A DNA stretch of 64,000 nt from Gimesia chilikensis (GCF_008329715.1 NZ_VTSR01000013.1:29194-93193); one strand, 5' to 3'. Shown: positions 27,164 through 36,617, numbered from the stretch's first letter. Numbers and translations: made by a program. The notes: generated by a model from the letters alone, not told the origin.

Positions 27164-28873
27164 TCATTCAACTTCGTCCCTGCTGTCAATTTGCAGGGAC
27201 GTTTTTCTATTTTCGCTCCCTTGCTCTTCAGGCTGGGAAGCAACGGCTTTCGTATCATCGATTTCTGCAGGTTCTACTTCCGTTTGACCATTGATGATCC
27301 GCGCACTTTGCAGGTGATGCACTGTTCTCCAGAGATGGTAACTGATGCGATACAGCCAGCGATAAGCGTCCAACTGATTGAGTACATATTCAAAATCATC
27401 CCCCGATCGGGACGCGGCCTCGGTAAACCGGCGGCGGACCGATTCCTGGTCCTGATCCAGTTCTCGCGCACAGTCCTCCAGCGGCTGCTCGTCCATCAGT
27501 TCGCTGGGATCCTCGAAGGCCGTTTCAGCCTCAACGAACAGTTTCGTTAACCGCTGCACAACCTTTTGCAGATCTTCCACTTCAGCAGCCGCATCCAGAC
27601 GCTCGATTTCCTTGAAGCGTCTTGTCAGGCGTCTGATGTGGTCCAGTGCCAGTACGACTTCCTGGTAACAGCGCAACGTCTGCGGATCTGATTTCGACAC
27701 GTTGACCCGCCTCAGGTAATCTTCGGTAACTGTCAACGTCTCATGCGTCTGCTCCATCATCGAAGAAATATCTGCCCGGTCTGCCTCATCGGAAAACAAC
27801 CCGTGAAACAGGTGCAGCACATCCTGAAAGACTTCGGTCAATGTCGAGCGCGACGCTTCAATCGCCACGTTGGGAGTCTGGATAAATGACTCTTCGAGAC
27901 GTTCCACCTGGTCGTTCACTGCGTCAGGCACCAGCCAGCAGAGGACGCGAATCACCTGGCTGGACGACGGGGCCAGCATCAGGATCCCCAGCAGATTAAA
28001 CAGGCTGTGAAACAGGGCCAGTCCGATTTCCGGGGAGAAACGATCCCCCTGATTCACATAAGATTGCCAGACCCACATGTAGAGTGGTACCAGAAAATAA
28101 GCCACACAGGCGGTCGTTGTATTAAAGAGAACATGCGCAAATGCGGTTCGTCGCGCCGTCACGGAACCTCCCAGTGTGGCGATCACCGCGGTGACGGTCG
28201 TCCCCATATCAAAGCCGACCACCATCGCGACTCCCTGCGTCAGCGAAATCGTACCGGTATGCACGGCGGTAATTGCCATCGCCATTCCCGCGCTGGACGA
28301 CTGCGTGACCATGGAGACCCCCATGCCGATCAAAATCAACAGGATGCGCCCCAGCCAGTCATCTGCGGGAAACGATTTCGGCGTGACCGTATCTGTCAGT
28401 CCAGACATCCCGGCCTGCATGTTATCAATGCCGACAAAGATCAGACCAAAGCCGGCCAGCGCGAAACCGATCATCCCGACCCGCTTGCGGGCAAACATGT
28501 ACATCAGGGTTCCGACCAGAATCAGGGGAAAAGCGATCTGTCCCAGCTTCAATTTGAAACCGAAGACAGCCACGATCCAGCCCGTCATGGTTGTGCCCAG
28601 GTTGGCACCAAAGATGATTCCGAGCGACTGTGATAAAGAGAGCAGCCCCGCACTCGCAAAACCCACCGCGGTGACCGTAGTAGCACTTGAGGATTGCAGC
28701 ACAGCCGTGACGATCGCTCCGGTAGCAATTCCACTGGGCATGTTCTTTGTGAATTTCGCGATCAACCGGCGGATCGTATCCCCCGCCAGTTCCTTCAGGC
28801 CGTTGGTCAGAATGACCATCCCCAGCAGGAACAGCCCCAGGCCTCCAAGTGCATTGAGAATCTCTAAACCCAT
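27164..28873 (-). CDS. Na/Pi symporter family protein with C-terminal PhoU-like domain
   Basis: A 569-residue membrane protein of the sodium-dependent phosphate transporter family. The inverted repeat signature is visible as AVLQSSSATTVTAVGFASAG and VTQSSSAGMAMAITAVHTGT, with GANLGTTMTGWIVA and VGFDMGTTVTAVIATL following each. Residues after about 350 form a soluble helical PhoU-like domain (LTEVFQDVLHLFHGLFSDEA, LALDHIRRLTRRFKEIERL). It probably moves phosphate with sodium; direction cannot be read. The ATG at 28873 begins the first helix. A TTG at 28894 in the same frame is possible. The end overlaps the terminator of the convergent operon. Confidence 0.88.
   Translation of the reverse strand: MGLEILNALGGLGLFLLGMVILTNGLKELAGDTIRRLIAKFTKNMPSGIATGAIVTAVLQSSSATTVTAVGFASAGLLSLSQSLGIIFGANLGTTMTGWIVAVFGFKLKLGQIAFPLILVGTLMYMFARKRVGMIGFALAGFGLIFVGIDNMQAGMSGLTDTVTPKSFPADDWLGRILLILIGMGVSMVTQSSSAGMAMAITAVHTGTISLTQGVAMVVGFDMGTTVTAVIATLGGSVTARRTAFAHVLFNTTTACVAYFLVPLYMWVWQSYVNQGDRFSPEIGLALFHSLFNLLGILMLAPSSSQVIRVLCWLVPDAVNDQVERLEESFIQTPNVAIEASRSTLTEVFQDVLHLFHGLFSDEADRADISSMMEQTHETLTVTEDYLRRVNVSKSDPQTLRCYQEVVLALDHIRRLTRRFKEIERLDAAAEVEDLQKVVQRLTKLFVEAETAFEDPSELMDEQPLEDCARELDQDQESVRRRFTEAASRSGDDFEYVLNQLDAYRWLYRISYHLWRTVHHLQSARIINGQTEVEPAEIDDTKAVASQPEEQGSENRKTSLQIDSRDEVE
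27175..27206 (+). terminator. terminator of the sigma/DUF1559/lipoprotein operon
   Basis: CGTCCCTGC (27175-27183) pairs with GCAGGGACG (27193-27201), followed by five T residues, 29 bases after the lipoprotein stop. It lies inside the last codons of the convergent symporter gene. Confidence 0.88.
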
Positions 28874-28985
28874 AGATCGTCCGGCGGTGCCCAATCAAAG
28901 CGCGTTATTCAGACTCAGCTGATTCCAGTTCATTTGAATCAGTTATTCTATCACAAAACACGATCAGATCGAGGCTGTTTTCCGT

Positions 28986-29789
28986 CTACCAGGCGGTCCA
29001 GCCACCATCGACCAGCAGGTTCTGGCCTGTGATATAACTGCTCGCCTCGCTCGCCAGGAAGACAACTGCTCCCTTGAGTTCGGCCGGCGATCCCATGCGG
29101 CCCATGGGACTGTGCTCGCTCAATCGCTCGGCTAGGCCCGCAGGTGCTTTCTCAGAAGGAAACGGCCCGGGGCTCAGGCAGTTGACCCGCACGCCATCCT
29201 TGGCCCAGTAGACCGACAGATGCCGCGTCTGATGGATCAGTCCTCCCTTCATCGTGTGATAAGCCACGGGACTGGCTGCACAGATCCCCTCGTACGCTTC
29301 GGGATAAGAACCGACCACGCCGTACATCGAACCAATCATGATCACGCTTCCCCGAGCTTCTCGCGCAACGAGGTGATCACGCAGTTTGCGGGCCAGCAGA
29401 AAATAGCCGGTCGCATTCTGCAGGTGACGGTTAAACGCATCTGCAGTGACATTTCGCCAGTCTTCCCCCACCGGATCATTGCCGTTATTCACCAGCACAT
29501 CGATCTGGCCGGCTGCTTCCAGAGCTGCTGCAAACCCCTCTTCAATCGAGTCGGCGTCCATATGATCCAGCGCGACTCCCAGGTGTCCCACGCCGTTAGG
29601 ATCCGGCAGTTCCGAAGCTGTCTGCTCAGCCCGTTCCTGGCTACGACTGCTGACCACCAGCCGTGCCCCGGCTTCGGCCAGTCCCCGCGACATCGCACCT
29701 CCCAGGTAACCACTCGCGCCGGAGATTAAGATCGTCTTGCCGGTAAGATCAAACAGCTGCTGTATCGTGGGTTCATCACTTGGTTGCAT
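28986..29789 (-). CDS. SDR family oxidoreductase
   Basis: A 267-residue classical short-chain dehydrogenase. The cofactor motif GASGYLGG follows the first strand (KTILISGASGYLG). Also present are VLVNNGNDP (NNAG-like), IMIGSMYG with the catalytic serine, AYHTMKGG with the YxxxK pair, RVNCLSPGPF, and a C-terminal SSYITGQNLLVDGGWTAW. It is cytoplasmic and NAD(P)-dependent; the substrate is probably a sugar or polyol. Start at 29789 with AGGATT upstream. It follows the Gfo/Idh gene by 28 bases on the same strand, so the two dehydrogenases likely act in one pathway. Confidence 0.92.
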   Translation of the reverse strand: MQPSDEPTIQQLFDLTGKTILISGASGYLGGAMSRGLAEAGARLVVSSRSQERAEQTASELPDPNGVGHLGVALDHMDADSIEEGFAAALEAAGQIDVLVNNGNDPVGEDWRNVTADAFNRHLQNATGYFLLARKLRDHLVAREARGSVIMIGSMYGVVGSYPEAYEGICAASPVAYHTMKGGLIHQTRHLSVYWAKDGVRVNCLSPGPFPSEKAPAGLAERLSEHSPMGRMGSPAELKGAVVFLASEASSYITGQNLLVDGGWTAW

Positions 29790-29817
29790 AACGAATCCTG
29801 TTTTCAGGTAGAAAAAC

Positions 29818-30831
29818 TCAATGGGTAAGGTAGTGCGCCGGCTCGACCCAGGCACGCTGTTCGACAGATTCCAGAATCGAAAGATTCACCGCCAGCGTCT
29901 GCAGTCCTTCTTCCAGTGAACAGAGCGGCGGACAGAAATCATCGAGATAATCGAGAAAGGCACTCGCCTGTCGCGAAAAGAGTGTGTCCCGTTCCAGCGT
30001 TTCCTGGTAACCGACTACCCACTCCCCCTCCGGCTCAGTGACGTGACGGTACCAGCTTTTCTGATACTCAAATCGGAGCATGCCCCGTTCGCAGATCACG
30101 GTAATGCTCGATTCATTCGCCGGTTGATGCTGATTCAGGCTGAAGTTGCCCAGCACACTTCCCTGGCGGGTAATTACGTGCACGGTGTCCTCCACGTCCA
30201 CACCTTCCAGCACCTGATGTGCGTAGTCCGCCACCAGGGCTTTGACCGGTCCCACCAGGTATTCGCCAGCATTCATCGAATGCGTCAACGCATCCTGCAC
30301 CGCCCCGCCGCCGGTCGCGCGCGACTTGTAATAGATGTCGCGATACGCGGGCCGATAGGTGGGAAAGTTCTGACCGGAAACGACAACCAGTTCCACCGGT
30401 TTGCCATAGCGGCCCGTATCCAGATCAGCCTTCATCGCGGCCAGCGCGGGATGAGCGCGATAGACATACGCGATTCCCGCTTTTTTCTGTTTCTCTTTCA
30501 GCAGCTTCTGCAGATCGGCCACACCGTCCACCGACGTGCTCAGTGGCTTTTCGATGAATACGTCCAAACCCGCTTCAACGACCTGCCGCGCCATCTGAAT
30601 GTGCAGGTGTGCTGGAGTCGCGATGACTGCAAAGTCATGTGGCTCCGCCAGGGCCGAATCCAGATCCGCATACTGAGTTTTCACAGAATATCGCTCGGCG
30701 ACCTGCTGACGCAGGTCGGCGTTCAGTTCACAAATCGAGATATCGACACGGTCCGTCGCCTGAAAACAGCGCAGATGCCGTTCTCCAATTGAACCGACTC
30801 CGACTACCAGTAATCGTCTACGCTCTTTCAT
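29818..30831 (-). CDS. Gfo/Idh/MocA family oxidoreductase
   Basis: A 337-residue NAD(P)-dependent dehydrogenase. The Rossmann motif LLVVGVGSIGERHLRCF is at the N-terminus, VIATPAHLHIQMA follows, and DVFIEKPLSTS is the family EKP motif. The second half is the alpha/beta substrate domain (GGGAVQDALTHSMNAGEYLV). Relatives oxidise or reduce sugars, inositols and sugar nucleotides; the substrate cannot be assigned. GAGAAG precedes the ATG. It is first in a two-gene unit with the SDR gene. Confidence 0.92.
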   Translation of the reverse strand: MKERRRLLVVGVGSIGERHLRCFQATDRVDISICELNADLRQQVAERYSVKTQYADLDSALAEPHDFAVIATPAHLHIQMARQVVEAGLDVFIEKPLSTSVDGVADLQKLLKEKQKKAGIAYVYRAHPALAAMKADLDTGRYGKPVELVVVSGQNFPTYRPAYRDIYYKSRATGGGAVQDALTHSMNAGEYLVGPVKALVADYAHQVLEGVDVEDTVHVITRQGSVLGNFSLNQHQPANESSITVICERGMLRFEYQKSWYRHVTEPEGEWVVGYQETLERDTLFSRQASAFLDYLDDFCPPLCSLEEGLQTLAVNLSILESVEQRAWVEPAHYLTH

Positions 30832-30954
30832 GATTTACTTCTCAGGAACCAGAGGGGTGGGAGCAAGCGCATTTCGCAGAAACTCAGAATTCGATTGGGG
30901 GCAGCTCTACCTGTATCATAAGACAGTCAGCGACCCGGGCAATGAATCTCAGGT

Positions 30955-31000
30955 GAAAAATCAGGAAAGTCGACGAGAGAACCCGGTCGACTTTCCTGCG
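30955..31000 (-). terminator. terminator of the GH32-like gene
   Basis: CAGGAAAGTCGAC (30962-30974) and GTCGACTTTCCTG (30986-30998) form a perfect 13-bp stem. On the minus strand it is followed by ATTTTT, about 20 bases after the stop of the gene at 31022. Confidence 0.9.
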
Positions 31001-31021
31001 CGAATCGCAAGTGAAGTTACA

Positions 31022-32494
31022 TTATTTCACGAACTGCAGTGAATACAGATCGGCATCTTTCATCACAAACTTCAGACGTACCGGCTTGCCACTGAGTGCA
31101 GAGACATCGGAGCCCCCTTTCCAGGTGACGATCCGATTGATCTCGTTTCCGATCTGCTCACGTGCATCAGCGAGAGTGAAACCGGGAATCGGCTTACCGT
31201 TTTCATCCTGGATCTCGACTTTGATACCTCCCGCGGCAGATGTCGAAAAGTTGATCGACAGTTCAGAACCATCAAAGGTCAGCGGCTTCGTCACTAATTC
31301 CCCACCGGCATAGTCAGCCCGAACAGAAGCAAAACCGTCCAGACGCAGCGAATAGCGACGCAGATGGGCGGTAGGCTGCGCATAATCCTGATTCACGTAC
31401 ACTGACATTTCTGCCGGTCCGGTCTGAACCACGTTCAATGCAGGATAGTTCGTCCGCGAGACCCAGTTCTGAGCGCCGATGCCCCCGGTGATGAATCCAC
31501 TCAGAAAAGTGCGATCATACATGTTACCGCCGCGGGTCGTCATCAGAATCGCATCGGATGTATCTTTGAAGTAGCGGGGATGCACGCCAATTTTTTCTGC
31601 CTGCTCATCGGTCAGCACCTGCCGCCCGGGCATGAAGCGGGCTGCGACAGCCAGATAAATATGAGGTGCCCTGAAATAGGGGTGGGTCTGGTTGGTATAG
31701 AGATGTTCGATCGGCGATTTGTCGCCCCGATGCGTGTATTCCATCAGCACCGGTTCGGACCAGTGAATGAAATCGTCACTCTCCGTCCGGGCAATCCGAC
31801 GGAGTTTATCTTTGAAGACCCGGAAGTAGCTGATGTATTTTTTCTCAACCGGGGACCAGAACGCGACGTTCTGAGAATCAAACATATAAGGAAACGGCAC
31901 CATCTCTTTGGAGATCACGGTTCCCGCAGGATGCTGTTTCCAGTGAATCCCATCTGGCGAAGTGAACGCGACCAGGCCGCTTTTCATCGTCCCGCCCAGC
32001 GCCTTGTAGCGTTCCGACTCAGGAACTCCCGGGCGTGTATCCAGGAACGGACTGAGGTTATGCGTCATCGGAGCCGCATCAGCCAGGATGATATTGTTCT
32101 TTTTGAAACCCTGCTTTTCGAACAGAGAAAACTCGGGCTTGGTCCAGTGAATCCCATCCTTCGATTCCGCATAGCAGTAGACTTCTCCGGTGTCGCCGTC
32201 CGCTCCCGCCTGAGGGCGTCCCCGGTAGTAAGCACGATACAGGTCGCCATCTTTAATGATCGTGCAGTAGCCGCAGAACAGTCCTTCCCATGGCTTATCG
32301 AATTTCAGAACGACGCCTTCATCAACAGGCTGATGCAGACGCAGGCTCACGTTTTGCATTTTGCCGATCAAATAGTCATCCACAAACAGCTCGCGGTGAT
32401 CCCCGATCGGGAGCGGCTTTTTCTCGCCTGCCTGCAGGCCGACAACATTCAGACTTCCCACAAAAAACAGCATGAACAGCAGCAGTGGTCTCAT
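31022..32494 (-). CDS. exported GH32/GH43-like beta-propeller protein
   Basis: A 490-residue exported protein (signal peptide RPLLLFMLFFVGSLNVVGLQ, mature part from about AGEKKP). The body looks like a five-bladed glycosidase propeller: DHRELFVDDYLIGK, EGLFCGYCTIIKDGDLYRAY, YAESKDGIHWTKP and AFTSPDGIHWKQH. A beta-sandwich C-terminal domain ends VKDADLYSLQFVK-like. It resembles the 'glycosyl hydrolase family 32 / arabinanase-like' proteins of planctomycetes; catalytic residues cannot be placed with confidence. GGGAGATTCAC precedes the ATG. It is divergent from a GntR/LacI-type regulator, which probably controls it. Confidence 0.8.
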   Translation of the reverse strand: MRPLLLFMLFFVGSLNVVGLQAGEKKPLPIGDHRELFVDDYLIGKMQNVSLRLHQPVDEGVVLKFDKPWEGLFCGYCTIIKDGDLYRAYYRGRPQAGADGDTGEVYCYAESKDGIHWTKPEFSLFEKQGFKKNNIILADAAPMTHNLSPFLDTRPGVPESERYKALGGTMKSGLVAFTSPDGIHWKQHPAGTVISKEMVPFPYMFDSQNVAFWSPVEKKYISYFRVFKDKLRRIARTESDDFIHWSEPVLMEYTHRGDKSPIEHLYTNQTHPYFRAPHIYLAVAARFMPGRQVLTDEQAEKIGVHPRYFKDTSDAILMTTRGGNMYDRTFLSGFITGGIGAQNWVSRTNYPALNVVQTGPAEMSVYVNQDYAQPTAHLRRYSLRLDGFASVRADYAGGELVTKPLTFDGSELSINFSTSAAGGIKVEIQDENGKPIPGFTLADAREQIGNEINRIVTWKGGSDVSALSGKPVRLKFVMKDADLYSLQFVK

Positions 32495-32592
32495 GTGAAT
32501 CTCCCGTCTCCTGAAAAGACATCTTGTATCTTTGGAAAAGCATTTCCGTCTGGCACCAATTCAGATTATTGACATTCCGAGTGAATGCATTG

Positions 32593-32634
32593 TTGACACC
32601 ACACAAACAACTTGTATCATATTTGAATACAAGT
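32593..32634 (+). promoter_or_regulatory. promoter with overlapping palindromic operator of the GntR-type regulator
   Basis: TTGACA (32593-32598) and TATCAT (32615-32620), spaced by 16 bases, form a good promoter toward the regulator gene. The -10 box overlaps a palindrome: ACTTGTAT (32610-32617) and ATACAAGT (32627-32634), exact reverse complements with a nine-base spacer. A further half-site CTTGTATC lies at 32523-32530 near the divergent GH32-like gene. Binding here would repress the regulator's own promoter and could control both genes. The operator role is inferred from its position and from other GntR-LacI hybrid regulators such as AraR. Confidence 0.7.
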
Positions 32635-32684
32635 AACGTCAAACTCTGCTTTTTTCAACCCTGATCTGAGAAATTCTCGCGGCC

Positions 32685-33845
32685 ATGACAGCACGTGCCC
32701 CGGATTCACAACAGACCAGCCCTGCAACCTCGCCCCCCGGCAAGCAGCGCCCGAAATACCTGCAGCTGGTGGAACAGCTCATGGAGCAGATTACGCAGGG
32801 CGAACTCAAGCCCGGAGCCGCACTGCCCTCGGAGCACCAGCTCTGTGAAACCCACCAACTGGCGCGGACCACCGTCCGCAATGCAATGCAACTGCTCGAA
32901 GAACAGGGCTGGATCAACCGCATTCACGGCAAAGGTTCGTTCGTCAGCACCAAACCGCCGATCCCCATTAAACAGCAGCTCGATATTTTCGCTTTCGTAC
33001 TCCCTGAAGTGCGTACCGGCTTTTATCCGTCATTGCAGCGGAGTTTCGAACAGGCAGCCGCCCTCACCCAGAATCAGGTGCTCGTCTGCTGCACGGAAAA
33101 CAAAGTCGACATGCAGGGCAATACGATCCTGCAACTCATCGACAAACACGTCGCCGGTGTGGCCCTGGTCCCCGCGACCGTCCCCCCGACCCCCGCGTAC
33201 CAGGTGCGACAACTGCAACAGCATGGCATTCCCGTCGTCTTCTGCCACCGGGATGTCGAAGGCATCCAGGCCCCCCTGCTTTCCATCCCCTTCCGTGAAG
33301 TCGGCCTGCTGGCAGGACAGACACTGCTGGAACAGGGACACCGTTCGATCGCCCTGTTTTCCCCGCATCGCGCCACTGCCTCGATTGAATACGAAACCGG
33401 ACTCCGCGAAGCCCTGGCTGACAGCGCTGACTCTTGCCCGGAACCGTTCATCTTTCACGGACCCAGTTCGCAGCTGCATCCCATCGACTATGAAGCGGAT
33501 CTGCTCAACACCCTGGAAACCATGTTCCAGCGCCCCGATCCACCCACGGCGATCTTCGCGACTTTCGACTCACTGGCCGAGCTGATTTACCTGCTGCTCG
33601 GCAAACTGGGAAAACGCGTTCCGGAAGATGTCTCCCTGCTCGGATTCGGTGGCACGGTCCGCCATGGCGCAATCCAGAGCAGACTCTCTTCGATCACCGT
33701 TGATGAAGTCGCCATTGGTAGAAAAGCAGCTGAGCTGCTGACCCAGATGAAACAGGGAGAACTTCCCATCGATTCTGCGGAAGTATTTCCCATGCCCATT
33801 AACACCAGCGCCGGACAGACACTGGGACCACCCCCAGCTCAATAA
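32685..33845 (+). CDS. GntR-type repressor with LacI-type sugar-binding domain
   Basis: A 386-residue transcription regulator. Residues 22-92 are a GntR winged helix (KYLQLVEQLMEQITQGELKP, GAALPSEHQLCETHQLARTT, VRNAMQLLEEQGWINRIHGKGSF). Residues 100-375 are a periplasmic-binding-like LacI/GalR effector domain (FAFVLPEVRTGFYPSL, HVAGVALVPA, GIPVVFCHRDVEG, VSLLGFGGT, LSSITVDEVAIGRKAAELL). This is the AraR-type hybrid, usually released from DNA by a sugar. It is divergent from the GH32-like gene and upstream of a peptidase gene and a BNR gene. The inducer is unknown. Confidence 0.92.
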   Translation: MTARAPDSQQTSPATSPPGKQRPKYLQLVEQLMEQITQGELKPGAALPSEHQLCETHQLARTTVRNAMQLLEEQGWINRIHGKGSFVSTKPPIPIKQQLDIFAFVLPEVRTGFYPSLQRSFEQAAALTQNQVLVCCTENKVDMQGNTILQLIDKHVAGVALVPATVPPTPAYQVRQLQQHGIPVVFCHRDVEGIQAPLLSIPFREVGLLAGQTLLEQGHRSIALFSPHRATASIEYETGLREALADSADSCPEPFIFHGPSSQLHPIDYEADLLNTLETMFQRPDPPTAIFATFDSLAELIYLLLGKLGKRVPEDVSLLGFGGTVRHGAIQSRLSSITVDEVAIGRKAAELLTQMKQGELPIDSAEVFPMPINTSAGQTLGPPPAQ

Positions 33846-33880
33846 CAATTCCCCAACTTCGCCCCGACGAGGCCTCAACC

Positions 33881-35563
33881 ATGCCTGCCAGACTGTTCTC
33901 CCCCCGTATCCCATTGACCTCTCCCCTGTGGTTCGCACTCTGCCTGCTCTGCTTACTTACCTGGCAACCACCTGAACTGGCAGCCCAGGAAACCCCAACA
34001 CTGGAGCAGAAACTCGCCGGGCTCCCGCAACCCTGGCAGGAAAAGCTGCATCGCCTGACACTCAAGGAATACACGGAAACGCTGAAATACTGGGAGGAAA
34101 CTCATCCCGACCTGGTTCAGGTCGACCGGATCGGCGTGACGCTCGAAGGCATTCCGCTCCCCATGATGAAAATCACCGATCCCGGTACAGATCTGAAACT
34201 GAAACAGATCTGTCTGGTCACAGCCCTGCATGGCGGCCCCGAACGCAGTGGCACCACCACAGTGCTGCACTTTGTTGAATGGCTGCTCAGCGATGATCCA
34301 GAGGCGGTACGCACCAGACAGAATCAACTGCTGCTGATCATCCCCATCATCAACCCGTATGCTTACTTCGATACGGATCGCTTTGGTAATTCCCAGAAGA
34401 TCGACCCCTACACCGGAGGTGGCACCGCCAACTGGGATCTCAAAACCCTGCAGTTCAAGCTGCCGGAAAAATCGCCGGAAGTCATGGCAGTCCTGTCAGT
34501 CGTCGATCAGTTCAAGCCTGACGTCCATGTCGATGTGCACGGGACCGGTCTACAGGAATACAGCCCCGAACAACTGGGCTCCCGAGAACGCTACCGCGGT
34601 CAGACGATGTTTGAAGTCACCGGCTCCGCTTATTCGAATATGTCGCTCCGCCCGTGGGACTGGCGGATCACCGAAGCCATTAACCAGGCGGGAGAAGCAG
34701 CGGGGTACGGTTACGATCGCTTCGAAGCGGACGCCCAGCGTCTCTTCTGGGGCACTTCCCTGACGGCAATCTCCAATCGACTCTGGCTGGGACGCCCTCA
34801 GTTCTACACCGCGCATTACGGCTATGCCCACTATCATACCATGCTGATGGCTTTTGAAGTCGGCTGGGAACAAAGCGGACTGGCGCGGCTGAAAGGCCTG
34901 ATGCAGATTGGTAACCAGCGTTGGGACGAAGATTACCATCCCGGCTACCCCGTCAATCGCGTCAACAGTTATATCGGCCACTTCGTGAGTGCCTGGGGTC
35001 CCACCGCCCAGGCTCGTCGCCAGAGCCGGGTCGAACTCTGGAAACAACAGCCCCGCTTTTCCCAGGCCGTCCTCTATCCACAGACCGCCGGGCGGGAAAC
35101 TTACTTCGTCGCCACATCCCAGAAAGCAGCTGAGTTGCTCTCTGCCGACATCACCGAACTCCTCGACAACATCAAGGATGTACCCGGCATCGACCAGAGC
35201 TCACTCAAGGCAATCATCAACGCGGGACCGGAAATCAAAATCGCCGTCAGCAAAGGACGGTCGCCAGAACCGGAAGAACCGTCCATTCTAAAGGGCATTT
35301 CTTTTCAACTCCGGCTCCCTTATCAACGCCCGGAACTCGTCGACATCAGACTCAACGGACACCTGCTGGAAAAAAGCGAAACAGACGGCTATGTCTCCTG
35401 GCCCGGGGCCGGTTTCACGCATGTGCAGATCAATGTGCCTCCGGAAAAATCGAAGGAAACTGAACTGTATCTTGTCACTTGTCTGTATCATCCGCGGGAA
35501 ACCAGAACCTATGGCTGGAAGCCTCCTGCCCCGGTCCTGGACCGCATTCAATCGGAAAAATAA
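33881..35563 (+). CDS. exported M14-family zinc carboxypeptidase-like protein
   Basis: A 560-residue exported protein with a signal peptide ending near LAAQ. The M14 domain begins around residue 63 (KEYTETLKYWEETHPDLVQV, IGVTLEGIPLPMMKITDPG). Zinc-ligand candidates are H117 and E121 in TALHGGPERSG, and a later histidine in DVHVDVHGTG. The expected C-terminal glutamate may be in MAFEVGWE. The first pair is HxxxE rather than the usual HxxE. The C-terminal 150 residues form a separate region. The gene starts 35 bases after the regulator with GAGG upstream, so the two are probably co-transcribed. Activity on peptides is likely but unproven. Confidence 0.82.
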   Translation: MPARLFSPRIPLTSPLWFALCLLCLLTWQPPELAAQETPTLEQKLAGLPQPWQEKLHRLTLKEYTETLKYWEETHPDLVQVDRIGVTLEGIPLPMMKITDPGTDLKLKQICLVTALHGGPERSGTTTVLHFVEWLLSDDPEAVRTRQNQLLLIIPIINPYAYFDTDRFGNSQKIDPYTGGGTANWDLKTLQFKLPEKSPEVMAVLSVVDQFKPDVHVDVHGTGLQEYSPEQLGSRERYRGQTMFEVTGSAYSNMSLRPWDWRITEAINQAGEAAGYGYDRFEADAQRLFWGTSLTAISNRLWLGRPQFYTAHYGYAHYHTMLMAFEVGWEQSGLARLKGLMQIGNQRWDEDYHPGYPVNRVNSYIGHFVSAWGPTAQARRQSRVELWKQQPRFSQAVLYPQTAGRETYFVATSQKAAELLSADITELLDNIKDVPGIDQSSLKAIINAGPEIKIAVSKGRSPEPEEPSILKGISFQLRLPYQRPELVDIRLNGHLLEKSETDGYVSWPGAGFTHVQINVPPEKSKETELYLVTCLYHPRETRTYGWKPPAPVLDRIQSEK

Positions 35564-35593
35564 CTCGACCTTCACAACTCAAAGGAAGACCTC

Positions 35594-36586
35594 ATGAAAA
35601 ACGCCTCGCTCCTCTGCCTGGCTCTGCTCTGTCTGGCAGCGCCCCTGCAGGCTAACGACAAACCGGTTCAACTGAAGCTGGAAAGTGTCCAGAAAATCTG
35701 GGACAAAGATCCTCACAACGCATTCACCGGACTGACCCGTTTCAAAGATAAATGGTACTGTGTGTTCCGCACGGGGAAAGCCCATGTCTCCCCCGACGGT
35801 GCCCTGCAGGTCCTCGAATCCAAAGATGGCAAAGACTGGAAGCCGGTCGCCCGTATTACCTCCGATACCGCTGACCTCCGCGATGCAAAAATCAGCGTCA
35901 CTCCCGAGGGGCAGCTCATGCTCAGCGGTGCCGGGGCCCTGCACCAGCCTGCTCCCTATCGGCACCAGTCAATGTCCTGGTTCTCCGATGACGGCAAGAA
36001 CTGGTCCAAGGCACACATCATCGGCGATCCCAATCTCTGGCTCTGGGGTAATAAGTGGCACGATGGAGACGTCTACAGCATCGGTTACCATACCGGTAAA
36101 GAAGGTCCTCGCTTCACTCGCCTCTACAAAAGCAGCGATGGCAAGAATTTTGAAACGGTGGTCGACAAGCTGATAGACGAGGGTTACTCCAACGAAAGCT
36201 CCCTGGTCTTCACCAAAGACAACACCTGCTACTGCCTGCTCAGACGGGACGGCAAAGGTGCCACCGGCCTGCTTGGTATTTCAAAGCCCCCCTACACCAA
36301 ATGGGAATGGAAGGACCTGGGCATCAAGATCGGCGGACCGGAACTGTTCCAGTTGCCCGACGGTCGCTTCCTGGCCACCGTGCGTCTCTACTCGCCCAAA
36401 GTGCGGACATCAATCTGCCAGCTCGACGTGGAAAACGGTAAGCTCACCGAACTGCTCGCGCTCCCCAGTGGCGGTGACACCAGCTACGCGAACATGGTCC
36501 TGCATGATGGTCTGCTGAACGTGAGCTACTATTCCAGCCACGAAGGCAAAACCTCGATCTACTTTGCCAAAGTCAGTTATAAATAA
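35594..36586 (+). CDS. exported sialidase-like/BNR propeller protein
   Basis: A 330-residue exported protein (signal peptide KNASLLCLALLCLAAPLQA). It has Asp-box-like repeats: VLESKDGKDWKPVARI, SWFSDDGKNWSKAHI, LYKSSDGKNFETVV, plus NESSLVFTKDNTCYCLLRRD, a typical propeller strand set. This fits the sialidase superfamily used for carbohydrate binding or hydrolysis. Activity is not shown. AAGGAAGA precedes the ATG, 30 bases after the peptidase gene, so regulator, peptidase and this gene form one operon ending in a terminator at 36618. Confidence 0.82.
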   Translation: MKNASLLCLALLCLAAPLQANDKPVQLKLESVQKIWDKDPHNAFTGLTRFKDKWYCVFRTGKAHVSPDGALQVLESKDGKDWKPVARITSDTADLRDAKISVTPEGQLMLSGAGALHQPAPYRHQSMSWFSDDGKNWSKAHIIGDPNLWLWGNKWHDGDVYSIGYHTGKEGPRFTRLYKSSDGKNFETVVDKLIDEGYSNESSLVFTKDNTCYCLLRRDGKGATGLLGISKPPYTKWEWKDLGIKIGGPELFQLPDGRFLATVRLYSPKVRTSICQLDVENGKLTELLALPSGGDTSYANMVLHDGLLNVSYYSSHEGKTSIYFAKVSYK

Positions 36587-36617
36587 ATGCAGCTAGTATG
36601 ACTGTGGCCTGCAATCG

